Shown: in pieces, positions 9,579 through 18,145 of the stretch | Layout: each line of letters opens with the position of its first letter | Numbering within the stretch: position 1 is the stretch's first letter | NCBI GenBank assembly: GCA_019638575.1 | Contig: JAHBTN010000012.1 | Location: forward strand, 52,574 to 116,573 | From: Ferruginibacter sp. | GTDB lineage: Bacteria; Bacteroidota; Bacteroidia; Chitinophagales; Chitinophagaceae | Direction: 5' to 3' | DNA: 64,000 nt | Translations under genes and position numbers: made by a program | The notes under the pieces: generated by a model | The model's input: the letters and a program-made list of their open reading frames with translations, nothing else | Told to the model about the DNA's origin: nothing | Database searches by the model: none

Positions 9579-10304
9579 ATGAAATACATCATCATAGTTT
9601 TAATTGTAACTCTCTCATCAACCTGTATCAAAGCACAGCAGTTTATTGATAAAGGGCTTATTGAATACACTGTTGTTATCAATAACCACAAAGCCATGGG
9701 CGAAGGTTCATGGGCCGAGATGTTTAAGGATAAGATACCCAGGTTATCAACCAGCTACTTCCAACTCACCTTTAACGATAATAAAGGCATTTACCTGTTT
9801 AACCGTAAAGACGATAAAACAAGATCACCCTGGGGCAATGATGAAGAAGAAAATACCTGGTACAGCGATTATGCTAATGATAAATTTGTACAGCAAAAAA
9901 TGATTTTTGGCAACAATTACCTTTTAACCGACAGCCTGCTAACCATTAACTGGAAGATGACCAATGAAAGTCGGAACATTGCAGGTTTTAACTGCCGCAA
10001 AGCCGTGGGCATTTTGTTCGATAGTGTTTATGTTTTTGCTTTTTATACCGATGAAATTCTTGTAAGCGGCGGCCCCATGGGATTGCATGGTTTACCGGGA
10101 ATGATTTTGGGAGTTACCATCCCACGCATGTACAGCAGTTGGGTGGCCAATAAGATTGAAATAAACGGTGTAGACTACACGAAAATTACCCCTCCATCAA
10201 AAGGTAAAAAGAAAAACCCAAAGGATTTGGAATCTACCATTATAGAAGCTACCAAAGACTGGGGTTCATACAGCCAGCAGGCAATATGGAAGCTAATTTT
10301 ATAA
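9579..10304 (+). CDS. GLPGLI family protein
   Basis: The 241-residue exported protein (signal peptide ending near residue 20, CIKAQ) carries the family's signature as GLPGMI at residues 171-176, within GGPMGLHGLPGMILGV. GLPGLI proteins are Bacteroidota-specific, predicted periplasmic, and typically encoded next to an outer-membrane beta-barrel, as here. Their biochemical role is not established. An NFNCRKA-like segment (residues 137-142) precedes the motif, as is usual. The stop is only 7 bases from the stop of convergent glgC, and no terminator separates them. The gene is probably cotranscribed with the receptor upstream. Confidence 0.88.
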   Translation: MKYIIIVLIVTLSSTCIKAQQFIDKGLIEYTVVINNHKAMGEGSWAEMFKDKIPRLSTSYFQLTFNDNKGIYLFNRKDDKTRSPWGNDEEENTWYSDYANDKFVQQKMIFGNNYLLTDSLLTINWKMTNESRNIAGFNCRKAVGILFDSVYVFAFYTDEILVSGGPMGLHGLPGMILGVTIPRMYSSWVANKIEINGVDYTKITPPSKGKKKNPKDLESTIIEATKDWGSYSQQAIWKLIL

Positions 10305-10311
10305 CAGTAGT

Positions 10312-11589
10312 TTAAATAACATACCCGTCGGGCAAAACCACACCTTTCTTAATTACAACAATACCGTCTTTAATGGTATATAATGCATGGTCTATATCAG
10401 CCTGGTGAGCGCCACCGGTTATCTTTACTTCGTTACCTATTCGGCAATCCTTGTCCAGTATGGCATTTTCAATATGGCAATTTTCGCCTATACCAAGTTT
10501 TGGAATACCTTTTTCAAGTGAATAAGCCATTTCTGAAATGGTTTCGTAATAATCGCTGCCCATCAGGTACGAATTGATGATGACTGATCCTTTACCAATC
10601 CTGGTTCTTATGCCAATTACACTATGAGCAATTCTGGAAGCATGAATAATTGAACCTTCGGCCAGGATACTGTTTTCTACTAGTGTATTACTCATTTTCA
10701 TTGGCGGCAACATGCGTGCCCTGCTAAATATTGCTTTAGTATTATCAAACAGGTTAAATGGTGGTATCTCCAGCGCCAGTGCAAGATTAGCTTCATAAAA
10801 AGAATATATATTTCCAATATCCGTCCAGTAACCGTCGTATTGAAAGCTTACCACTTTTTGTGAGTTGATGCAAGCCGGAATAATTTCTTTACCAAAATCA
10901 GTAGCATCTTTTTTCTCCCGCAGCAACTGGTTGAACAAAAATTCACGGTTAAAAATATAGATACCCATCGATGCCAGGTATTTCCTGCCTTCGGCTCTCA
11001 TTGCAACGCCGGTTTCGCTTTCCCATTGTGGCAATAATTCTTTTGCAGGTTTTTCTATAAATGAAGTGATGAAATCATCGGCATCGGTTTTTAAAATGCC
11101 AAACTCAGGTGCTTCCCTGTCGGCAACAGGGATAGTGGCAATGGAAATGTCGGCTTTTTTATCTATGTGGTTTTGAAACATTTCATTAAAGTCCATCTGG
11201 TAAAGCTGGTCGCCACTTAAAATAAGTACATACTCAAAATCATTGTTCATGATATGCTTTAGCGATTGCCTAACGGCATCGGCTGTACCCTGAAACCATC
11301 CCAGGCTATCGGGTGTTTGCTCGGCAGCTAATATATCAACAAAACCACTGCTGAAATTACTAAACTGGTAAGAGTTTTTAATATGCTTATTAAGTGAAGC
11401 AGAATTGTACTGCGTTAGCACAAACATGCGATTGATGTTTGAGTTGATACAGTTAGAAATAGGAATATCAACCAGGCGGTATTTTCCTCCAATAGGCACT
11501 GCAGGCTTACTGCGTGCAGATGTTAGTGGATAAAGCCTGCTTCCGGCTCCACCCCCTAATATAACGGCAACAACAGATTTACTTATCAT
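10312..11589 (-). CDS. glgC: Glucose-1-phosphate adenylyltransferase (ADP-glucose pyrophosphorylase)
   Basis: GlgC makes ADP-glucose from ATP and glucose-1-phosphate, the committed step of bacterial glycogen synthesis. The 425-residue protein starts with the nucleotidyltransferase signature GGGAGSRLYPLT, then RSKPAVPIGGKYRLVDIPISN. WFQGTADAVRQ and FIEKP follow in the catalytic half. The C-terminal third is a left-handed beta-helix with hexapeptide-like repeats (NSILAEGSIIHASRIAHSVIG). Length is normal. It lies directly downstream of glgA with a 6-base gap, so the two form an operon. Allosteric control is expected from the family but cannot be read here. Confidence 0.95.
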   Translation of the reverse strand: MISKSVVAVILGGGAGSRLYPLTSARSKPAVPIGGKYRLVDIPISNCINSNINRMFVLTQYNSASLNKHIKNSYQFSNFSSGFVDILAAEQTPDSLGWFQGTADAVRQSLKHIMNNDFEYVLILSGDQLYQMDFNEMFQNHIDKKADISIATIPVADREAPEFGILKTDADDFITSFIEKPAKELLPQWESETGVAMRAEGRKYLASMGIYIFNREFLFNQLLREKKDATDFGKEIIPACINSQKVVSFQYDGYWTDIGNIYSFYEANLALALEIPPFNLFDNTKAIFSRARMLPPMKMSNTLVENSILAEGSIIHASRIAHSVIGIRTRIGKGSVIINSYLMGSDYYETISEMAYSLEKGIPKLGIGENCHIENAILDKDCRIGNEVKITGGAHQADIDHALYTIKDGIVVIKKGVVLPDGYVI

Positions 11590-11595
11590 AAAATT

Positions 11596-13017
11596 TTATT
11601 TTTTTTGTGTGGCTTCATATAAAGCAATATATTTTTCGGCGCTTTGCTCCCAGCTGTTATCAATAGCCATTACCTGTTTGCGTAATGCAGTCATCTTTTC
11701 GGTATCATCATATAATTCTACAGCACGGTGTATTGAGTAAGTAATATCCCAAACGCTTGCATGATTAAATCGTATGCCATAACCACCGGGCTCACCAAAA
11801 TCTATTACTGTATCTTTTAATCCGCCTGTACTTCTCACCATTGGTATAGTACCATATCTCAAAGCATACATTTGGTTTAAGCCGCAGGGTTCTACCCTGC
11901 TTGGCATTAAAATAAAATCGGCGCCGGCATACATTTGGTGGCTTAGTTTCTCGTTGTATCCTATTTTTGAATTATAATAACCGGCAAAGCTACCCGTAAG
12001 ATATGTTAACTGGTCTTCTACCCGCCTGTCGCCACTGCCAAGTATTAAAAAACTCATCTTATTACCTATTTGGTGCAATGAATCTGATATTGTCTGCGGT
12101 AAAAGATCGGCAGCTTTTTCTCCTACCAGCCTCCCTATAAAAATAAACAATGGCAAATTGGGATTAAGGTTGAAATCTTTGCAAAGTTTTTTCTTATTTA
12201 ACTTTTTACCGGCATCAGCATCTTTGTCCGAATAATTATCAAGAATATATGTGTCTTTTTCGGGATTCCAAACCTCGGTGTCAATTCCGTTTAATATGCC
12301 CGAGCATTTAAAGAATTCTGCTTTAAATAACTGTTCCAGCCCATTGGCATTTGTTTTTAATTCTTCCATATAACTTGGGCTTACGGTGCTAACCCTGTCG
12401 GCACATTTAACGGCGCAGGCAAGAGGGTTAATCATATTATCCCAATCAAGCAAGCCCCATTGCCAGGTATCAAAAGTTGGAATATAATTACTGTTATCCC
12501 AACTCATCCAACCCTGGTATTGTGCATTATGTATGGTAAGTATTGTTGGCACATCTGCCAAATGGCTGTATGCATAGCAATGCTTCATCATAAAAGGGAT
12601 AAGGCCTGTATGATGGTCGTGCACATGTACTACATCGGGGCGGTGCTGCCATTTAGAAATCCAGTCTACCACAGCAACCTGGAAGGCAGTGAAGCGTTCC
12701 GTATCATCATCATAACTATAAACATTTTCCCTGTCGAGCAGGCCATAAATATCTACACAATACAAATCAAAATCCAGTTCGTTTGATTTTTCTTTGATGA
12801 TGGTATAGTCAAAATGATTACTACCCATCATAAAACCGCCTTTATGTTCAACTGTCCATTCATGCTCGTATAAAAACTTAGTACGGTGCATGGGTATCAC
12901 CACTTTTACAAAATGGCCCAGCTTCAGTTGATATTTTGGTAAAGTACCTACTACATCTGCCAATCCGCCAACTTTTGCATATGGGTAACATTCTGCACTA
13001 ACGTGTATAATTTCCAT
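11596..13017 (-). CDS. glgA: Glycogen synthase (ADP-glucose dependent, GT5)
   Basis: GlgA transfers glucose from ADP-glucose to the growing alpha-1,4-glucan in the cytoplasm. The 473-residue protein begins MEIIHVSAECYPYAKVGGLADVVG, which contains the KVGGL substrate-binding motif. The N-terminal Rossmann domain includes HVHDHHTGLIP and TIHNAQYQG. The C-terminal GT-B domain has FIGRLVGEKAADLL and the E-x7-E region SRVEPCGLNQMYALRYGT, followed by RSTGGLKDTV. It is first in a glgA-glgC unit, transcribed away from the ROK kinase gene across a 112-base divergent region. GT5 starch synthase is the same family; nothing argues for another function. Confidence 0.94.
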   Translation of the reverse strand: MEIIHVSAECYPYAKVGGLADVVGTLPKYQLKLGHFVKVVIPMHRTKFLYEHEWTVEHKGGFMMGSNHFDYTIIKEKSNELDFDLYCVDIYGLLDRENVYSYDDDTERFTAFQVAVVDWISKWQHRPDVVHVHDHHTGLIPFMMKHCYAYSHLADVPTILTIHNAQYQGWMSWDNSNYIPTFDTWQWGLLDWDNMINPLACAVKCADRVSTVSPSYMEELKTNANGLEQLFKAEFFKCSGILNGIDTEVWNPEKDTYILDNYSDKDADAGKKLNKKKLCKDFNLNPNLPLFIFIGRLVGEKAADLLPQTISDSLHQIGNKMSFLILGSGDRRVEDQLTYLTGSFAGYYNSKIGYNEKLSHQMYAGADFILMPSRVEPCGLNQMYALRYGTIPMVRSTGGLKDTVIDFGEPGGYGIRFNHASVWDITYSIHRAVELYDDTEKMTALRKQVMAIDNSWEQSAEKYIALYEATQKK

Positions 13018-13129
13018 GCTGTATAATTATGCATTCAATTTACCAATCATTTTGATGCAAACCAATTAAAACGAAAATTTTTCCTGTTGCTCTTTTTAAT
13101 TTACTTTCAATAATAAATAAACAAGTTTC

Positions 13130-14098
13130 ATGAAAAATAAATTTGCAATTGGAATTGATATTGGCGGCACCACTACAAAGTTTGGTGTAGTGGATAATAA
13201 TGGAAAAATACTGGAGCAGGACCGCATACTAAGTAATGAGCATGATGAAGTAGGCCAATTTATAGATGACATTTATACAAAGATGCAACCTATGATAAAA
13301 CATGCAGGTGGTATTGAAAACTTTATTGGTATTGGTATGGGCGCCCCCAATGGAAATATTTACAGGGGTACCATTGAATATGCTGCCAACCTGCGCTGGA
13401 AAGGTATTATACCCATTGCCGATATGATGAGTAAAAAATTTAACCTGCCAACAAGATTAACTAACGATGCCAATGCCGCAGCCATGGGCGAAATGCTTTT
13501 TGGAGCCTGTAAAGACTGTAAGCATTTTATAACCATAACGCTTGGCACAGGCGTAGGCAGCGGTATTGTTATTGATGGCAAAATAGTGGTTGGGCATGAT
13601 GGTTTTGCCGGTGAACTTGGGCATACTACTATCAGGCCCGGAGGCAGGCTGCATAAGGGTACCGGCCTGCATGGAAGCTTAGAATCATATGCATCGGCAA
13701 CAGGTGTAAGAGATACAGCTATTGAAATGCTTACCCACTACCCCGAAGAAACAAGCCTGCTTCGCAAATACAGCCTTGATGAACTTACCAGTAAATCGGT
13801 TTATGAATGTGCTATGAAAGGAGATAAAATAGCCAACCAGATTTTTGAATTCACCGGGCAAATATTGGGAGAATCGCTTGCTAATTTTGTAATGTTTTCT
13901 TCACCGGCACGTATAGTTTTGTTTGGAGGTTTAACCAAGGCCGGCAACCTTTTATTAAACCCTACCCGTAAACATATGGAACAAAACCTGTTACCGATTT
14001 TTCAAAACAAAGTGGAACTTATATTAAGTCAACTGCACGAATCTGATGCCGCTATTCTGGGAGCAAGCGCATTGGTTTGGGATTTGAATAAGAATTAG
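13130..14098 (+). CDS. ROK-family sugar kinase (glucokinase-like) with no cysteine zinc motif
   Basis: ROK proteins phosphorylate glucose or other hexoses. This 322-residue kinase has the phosphate-binding GIDIGGTTTKFG (residues 8-19), catalytic Asp113 in LTNDANAAAMGE, the ATP-binding TLGTGVGSGIV, and the ROK histidine in GELGHTTI. The usual CxCGxxGC zinc-binding cluster after that histidine is replaced by HKGTGLHGS (about 175-183), which has no cysteines. The fold and catalytic residues are otherwise complete. Being divergent from glgA, it may supply glucose-6-phosphate for glycogen synthesis or recycle glucose released from it. A ROK regulator is unlikely because there is no N-terminal helix-turn-helix. 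Confidence 0.85.
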   Translation: MKNKFAIGIDIGGTTTKFGVVDNNGKILEQDRILSNEHDEVGQFIDDIYTKMQPMIKHAGGIENFIGIGMGAPNGNIYRGTIEYAANLRWKGIIPIADMMSKKFNLPTRLTNDANAAAMGEMLFGACKDCKHFITITLGTGVGSGIVIDGKIVVGHDGFAGELGHTTIRPGGRLHKGTGLHGSLESYASATGVRDTAIEMLTHYPEETSLLRKYSLDELTSKSVYECAMKGDKIANQIFEFTGQILGESLANFVMFSSPARIVLFGGLTKAGNLLLNPTRKHMEQNLLPIFQNKVELILSQLHESDAAILGASALVWDLNKN

Positions 14099-14169
14099 TG
14101 GCCGAAAAAATTAAGGTTGTATTTTAATGGCCTATACAAATCGTGCATTCATCAATATAAATAATTAAG

Positions 14170-14658
14170 ATGGATAAAGATTATATCATTCCAGCACAAA
14201 CAAGAATTGGACATGTTCATTTAAAAGTAGCCGACATAAAACAATCGCTTGATTTTTATTGCGGGCTGTTAGGTTTTGAACTTACTACCATGTATGGCAA
14301 CCAGGCAGCATTTATTTCTGCCGGCGGCTACCATCATCACATTGGGTTAAATACCTGGCATAGCAAAGGGATGCCGCCTGCGCCTGTAAACAGTGTAGGT
14401 TTATACCATACAGCCATCTTGTATCCTACCAGAAAAGACCTTGCAATTATTTACGATCGTTTACGTCGTGCATATTACCCTTTAACCGGCGCCAGCGACC
14501 ACGGCGTTTCGGAAGCTTTATATTTAAACGACCCCGACGAAAACGGGGTAGAATTATATTGGGACAGGCCAAAAGAAATGTGGGCATACAAAGAAGACGG
14601 AACAATAGATATGTATACAAAGCCGCTTGATCTTGATAGTTTGCTGAAAGAAATTTAA
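14170..14658 (+). CDS. VOC-superfamily (glyoxalase/extradiol dioxygenase fold) protein
   Basis: The 162-residue protein has the paired beta-alpha-beta-beta-beta modules of the vicinal oxygen chelate fold. Plausible metal ligands are His in RIGHVHLKV, His in VGLYHTAIL and Glu in NGVELYWDR. The first module reads VADIKQSLDFYCGLLGFEL, a strong VOC signature. Resemblance is greatest to CatE-like catechol-2,3-dioxygenase homologues, which are often annotated without a known substrate. It is monocistronic in appearance, 71 bases after the ROK kinase on the same strand. Substrate and reaction cannot be assigned. Confidence 0.8.
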   Translation: MDKDYIIPAQTRIGHVHLKVADIKQSLDFYCGLLGFELTTMYGNQAAFISAGGYHHHIGLNTWHSKGMPPAPVNSVGLYHTAILYPTRKDLAIIYDRLRRAYYPLTGASDHGVSEALYLNDPDENGVELYWDRPKEMWAYKEDGTIDMYTKPLDLDSLLKEI

Positions 14659-14820
14659 ATCACACTGCTAAAAAACTTAAAATTCAACTTCAAGGAAAAA
14701 TAATCTTCTTCTCCTGGCATTATCCTCTTTTTTAAATTATAACAACTTATTGTAATTTTTTTAGCTTCCGATATAGGTACATCGTTTTAAAAGTTATATT
14801 TTGTAAATAAAAAAATTGAT

Positions 14821-16056
14821 ATGAAAATAGCTAATAAGATACCTGCTTTAATTTTAGCACTTGTTTTTATTGCCATGCAAAGTTGTAATGAACAGTCTAA
14901 TACAACGAATGATGCCAATAACCCCACAGGAAAAACTCCAGGTAAGTACAAAGAGGGCGCCGATTATATGCTTTTTGAAAGGGTACGTGCCTTTGATAAA
15001 GTTGGTTTTAGCCAACCGCAGGAAGCATTCAGTATTTTATTGCCTAAAGGATGGCAGCATAGCGAACAGGTGATATGGAACGCACCGGGTACCATGTGTG
15101 CAGGAACCAGTAAAACTTTAAAAGCTTCATCGGCCGATAATAAATACAGCCTTCAAATGTATCCTGATGTGTTATTTATATGGGGCGGCAATCAGCAAAT
15201 GATGCAGTTCAATCAAAATAACAACACTTCCACATCAACCTGTGCATACAGGCAACCCATTGATGCAGAAAATTACCTGCGTACAATTTTTGCAAAGGAA
15301 GAACTTGGCAATGCTGAAGTACTAAGCGTAACAGCAAACAAATTAGTAGTAGAACAAATGGCTACCATGAATGCAGCCAAGACGGCAGAGTTACAGCAGT
15401 ATGGCGCAGGTAATATTAACTTCTATCAATCGGCCATCAATGCAGTAGTTAAATGGCCCAATGGCACCGAAGGCATGGTTGTTTTGGGAGTAAATATTAT
15501 GGAAACCATTATACCCAATATGTATAATGGCAGCTACGATAAAACCTATACCACAGAGGTTTCAAAAATAACAGTTTTTAAATATCCTGGCAACGAAAGC
15601 GAGCAGGCAAAAAATCAATTTAGTTTGATAATGGGTAGTTTCAGGAGCAACCCTGCCTGGAATAATGCAGTGAGTGGTTTTTGGAAATCGGTGCGGCAAA
15701 GAAAACATGTTGAACACATAGGCAAGATACGCATGATGGATGAGCAAACAAGAAGGATGGGTGAGCAGGCGATAGCAAAAGGCAATGCCCGCTTAAGTGA
15801 AATGGATAACCAAATGCGTAACTGGGAAGCCACTCAAAGTTCGCAAGACAGGATGCACACCAATTTTATTAAAACAATAAGGGAAGTTGAAAATTTTAAA
15901 GATGCATCGGGCACGTATGAACTTTCATCAGGCTACTCACATGCATGGAGCCGTGGCGATGGCAATAGTTTTATACTTACCAACGATCCAAATCTTGATC
16001 CGGCCTTTATCTTTAAAGATCAAAACTGGAAAGAAATGCAAAAATCCGATAATTAA
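14821..16056 (+). CDS. Predicted lipoprotein of unknown function
   Basis: The 411-residue protein carries a lipoprotein signal peptide; the lipobox reads AMQSC with Cys22. The body has no domain that I recognise. Residues about 300-350 (RMMDEQTRRMGEQ, SEMDNQMRNWEATQ) look helical and charged, perhaps coiled coil, and the end contains a repeated aromatic-rich beta motif (YSHAWSRGDGNSFILTNDPNLDP). It is preceded by a 162-base AT-rich region without an evident terminator. The next gene is another small lipoprotein with its own promoter element, so the two need not be an operon. Confidence 0.75.
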   Translation: MKIANKIPALILALVFIAMQSCNEQSNTTNDANNPTGKTPGKYKEGADYMLFERVRAFDKVGFSQPQEAFSILLPKGWQHSEQVIWNAPGTMCAGTSKTLKASSADNKYSLQMYPDVLFIWGGNQQMMQFNQNNNTSTSTCAYRQPIDAENYLRTIFAKEELGNAEVLSVTANKLVVEQMATMNAAKTAELQQYGAGNINFYQSAINAVVKWPNGTEGMVVLGVNIMETIIPNMYNGSYDKTYTTEVSKITVFKYPGNESEQAKNQFSLIMGSFRSNPAWNNAVSGFWKSVRQRKHVEHIGKIRMMDEQTRRMGEQAIAKGNARLSEMDNQMRNWEATQSSQDRMHTNFIKTIREVENFKDASGTYELSSGYSHAWSRGDGNSFILTNDPNLDPAFIFKDQNWKEMQKSDN

Positions 16057-16123
16057 ATTATCAACTATCTTTTGCAATAGCATCAAAATAAATCAACATT
16101 AAAATTAAAGCACCAGGTAATTT

Positions 16124-16131
16124 TATATTTG
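16124..16131 (+). promoter_or_regulatory. Candidate -7 element, 4 bases before a start codon
   Basis: TATATTTG matches TAnnTTTG perfectly and ends 4 bases before the ATG at 16136. The implied transcription start falls at or next to the ATG, so the mRNA would be leaderless or nearly so. No clear -33 TTTG is seen. Confidence 0.5.
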
Positions 16132-16135
16132 TAGA

Positions 16136-16708
16136 ATGAAAAATAAACATCTTTTTTTCATTTCAGTTTTTATAAGTGTAATATTAATGGCAACCTGCAC
16201 AAAAAAAACAGATGTTGATACCAGGCCGGGATTGTACATTACATTAAAAGACACTTTGGGCAATGCTGTGGCAGGCGCTACAGTAAGGTTGTATAAAGAT
16301 GCACAGGATACTGGTATCATTAAAATATCCGATTCGTTAGGCGTGGTATATTTTACCAATCTTGATTCGGAGATTTATTATTGGTTGGCAACAAAAGGCT
16401 GTAAGACTAATTTAAACAGCCAAACCACCCTTAACCGAAAATTAATTACTAATGTTGTGCTGTATGGTTATTCGGTATTAACAGAAACAGGCACATTATC
16501 GATTACAAATTCAACTTCCGAACCTTACCAGGTAACTACCGATTCTGTTTTTACCACCAATGTATATATTGATACAGCTTATTTAGCTTATCCAAAAATT
16601 GGCACATACCTTATTCATACAGAAAAACTAAGTACCCCCGGCATAGGAAAAGATACACTGGTACATATAAATTGCGGTGATACAGTTTTTATACGATTGC
16701 CTTTATAA
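16136..16708 (+). CDS. Small predicted lipoprotein with a carboxypeptidase-regulatory-like domain
   Basis: The 190-residue protein has a lipoprotein-type signal peptide with a candidate lipobox LMATC at Cys21. Residues about 30-90 (GLYITLKDTLGNAVAGATVRLYKDAQ, then GVVYFTNLDSEIYYW) look like a prealbumin-like carboxypeptidase-regulatory fold, a small beta-sandwich often found on envelope proteins. The rest is beta-rich with many Thr and Ser. Function is unknown. It follows the 411-residue lipoprotein by 79 bases. Confidence 0.72.
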   Translation: MKNKHLFFISVFISVILMATCTKKTDVDTRPGLYITLKDTLGNAVAGATVRLYKDAQDTGIIKISDSLGVVYFTNLDSEIYYWLATKGCKTNLNSQTTLNRKLITNVVLYGYSVLTETGTLSITNSTSEPYQVTTDSVFTTNVYIDTAYLAYPKIGTYLIHTEKLSTPGIGKDTLVHINCGDTVFIRLPL

Positions 16709-16790
16709 TAGGCACCTTTCAGCAAAAAAAAATTATAATTAGTTCATCAAAAGGTACAAGAACACATTAGTCTATCCACTCAACTAAGTG

Positions 16791-16798
16791 TATTTTTG
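16791..16798 (+). promoter_or_regulatory. Candidate -7 element, 5 bases before the helicase ATG
   Basis: TATTTTTG is a perfect TAnnTTTG element ending 5 bases before the ATG at 16804. It predicts a transcription start at or beside the start codon. Confidence 0.5.
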
Positions 16799-16803
16799 CA
16801 GCC

Positions 16804-18123
16804 ATGCAACAAATTAATATACCGCTAATCCTTAACAGCCTTGGCTTTGATAAACTGAATGAAATGCAACAGGCTTCGCTTGAAGCCAATGCAAAAAATA
16901 CCGATACCATCTTGTTATCGGCAACAGGCTCCGGTAAAACACTGGCTTTTTTATTGCCTGTATTGCAACATTTAAACCCGGCTATTAATCAGCCACAGGC
17001 TTTGATAATAGTACCAAGCCGTGAACTGGCCATTCAGATTGATGATGTGTTCAGGAAAATGCAGACAGGTTTTAAAGTAACACTTTGCTATGGCGGTCAT
17101 AAAAGAGAAACCGAAGAAAATAATTTAAAAGAAGCGCCGGCACTCATCATTGGCACAGCAGGCCGTCTTGCCGATCATATCAGAAGAAATAATTTTAGTT
17201 TAGATAATATAACAACACTTGTATTGGACGAATTTGATAAATCACTGGAACTGGGCTTTACAGAAGAAATGAGTTTCATCATCGGCTCATTAAAAAACAT
17301 AAACAAGCGGATACTTACTTCGGCAACTTATGCTGCACCTGTTCCCGATTTTATCGGGTTAAACAACCCGGCGCAGCTTAATTTTTTACCTGAACAGGAA
17401 AACACTGAAAAGTTGCTGGATATAAAAACTGTGTTTAGTGCAGATAAAGATAAAGTGCCTGCCTTGTTCAAACTCATCTGTTATTTGGGCAACCGTTCCA
17501 CCATTGTTTTTTGTAACCATCGTGATGCGGTGGAACGCACCAGCAACATGCTTAAAGAAAAAGGTATTCTTAATGTTTTTTATCATGGCGGAATGGAGCA
17601 ACAAGAAAGGGACAGCGCCTTATGTAAATTCCGCAATGGAAGCAGCAATCTTTTAATTACAACCGACCTGGCTTCCCGTGGGCTTGACATACCAAACATA
17701 CGCTACATTATACATTTTCATTTACCCAATACCGAAGATGCGTTTATTCACCGCAATGGCCGCACTGCCCGTATGGATGCAAGCGGTACGGCAATTTTAA
17801 TTTTATCGGCACAGGAAAAATTGCCCGATTACATTGGTGAAGTGGAAAATATTGAACTGACCGGCGAATACCCTGTACCGGAAAAACCTAAATGGAGCAC
17901 TTTGTTTATTGCCGCCGGCAAAAAAGATAAAGTAAACAAGATTGACATTGTAGGTTTCCTCTCAAAAAAAGGTCAATTGAAAAAAGAAGACATCGGCATT
18001 ATTGAAGTAAAGGATTTTTTCAGTTTTGTAGCTGTACGCAAAACCAAGGTTGGGCATGCACTTGAATTAATAAAACATGAAAAAATTAAAAATAAAAAAG
18101 TGAAAATTGAAATTGCCAGGTAA
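16804..18123 (+). CDS. DEAD-box ATP-dependent RNA helicase with DbpA-like C-terminal domain
   Basis: DEAD-box helicases locally unwind RNA using ATP and act in ribosome assembly or RNA decay. The 439-residue protein has a Q-motif region (LNEMQQASLEAN), Walker A ATGSGKT at 40-46, PSRELAIQI, TAGR, a motif II that reads DEFD (142-145) instead of DEAD, LTSAT at 171-175, then the second RecA domain with TDLASRGLDIPN and HRNGRTAR. The final 70 or so residues (KIDIVGFLSKKGQLKKEDIGIIEVKDFFSFVAV, in two parts) match the DbpA/CsdA RNA-binding fold, which targets 23S rRNA in DbpA. It converges on lpxK with a 22-base gap. Confidence 0.92.
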   Translation: MQQINIPLILNSLGFDKLNEMQQASLEANAKNTDTILLSATGSGKTLAFLLPVLQHLNPAINQPQALIIVPSRELAIQIDDVFRKMQTGFKVTLCYGGHKRETEENNLKEAPALIIGTAGRLADHIRRNNFSLDNITTLVLDEFDKSLELGFTEEMSFIIGSLKNINKRILTSATYAAPVPDFIGLNNPAQLNFLPEQENTEKLLDIKTVFSADKDKVPALFKLICYLGNRSTIVFCNHRDAVERTSNMLKEKGILNVFYHGGMEQQERDSALCKFRNGSSNLLITTDLASRGLDIPNIRYIIHFHLPNTEDAFIHRNGRTARMDASGTAILILSAQEKLPDYIGEVENIELTGEYPVPEKPKWSTLFIAAGKKDKVNKIDIVGFLSKKGQLKKEDIGIIEVKDFFSFVAVRKTKVGHALELIKHEKIKNKKVKIEIAR

Positions 18124-18145
18124 CTGCTTGCTGTTGTAAACATGG

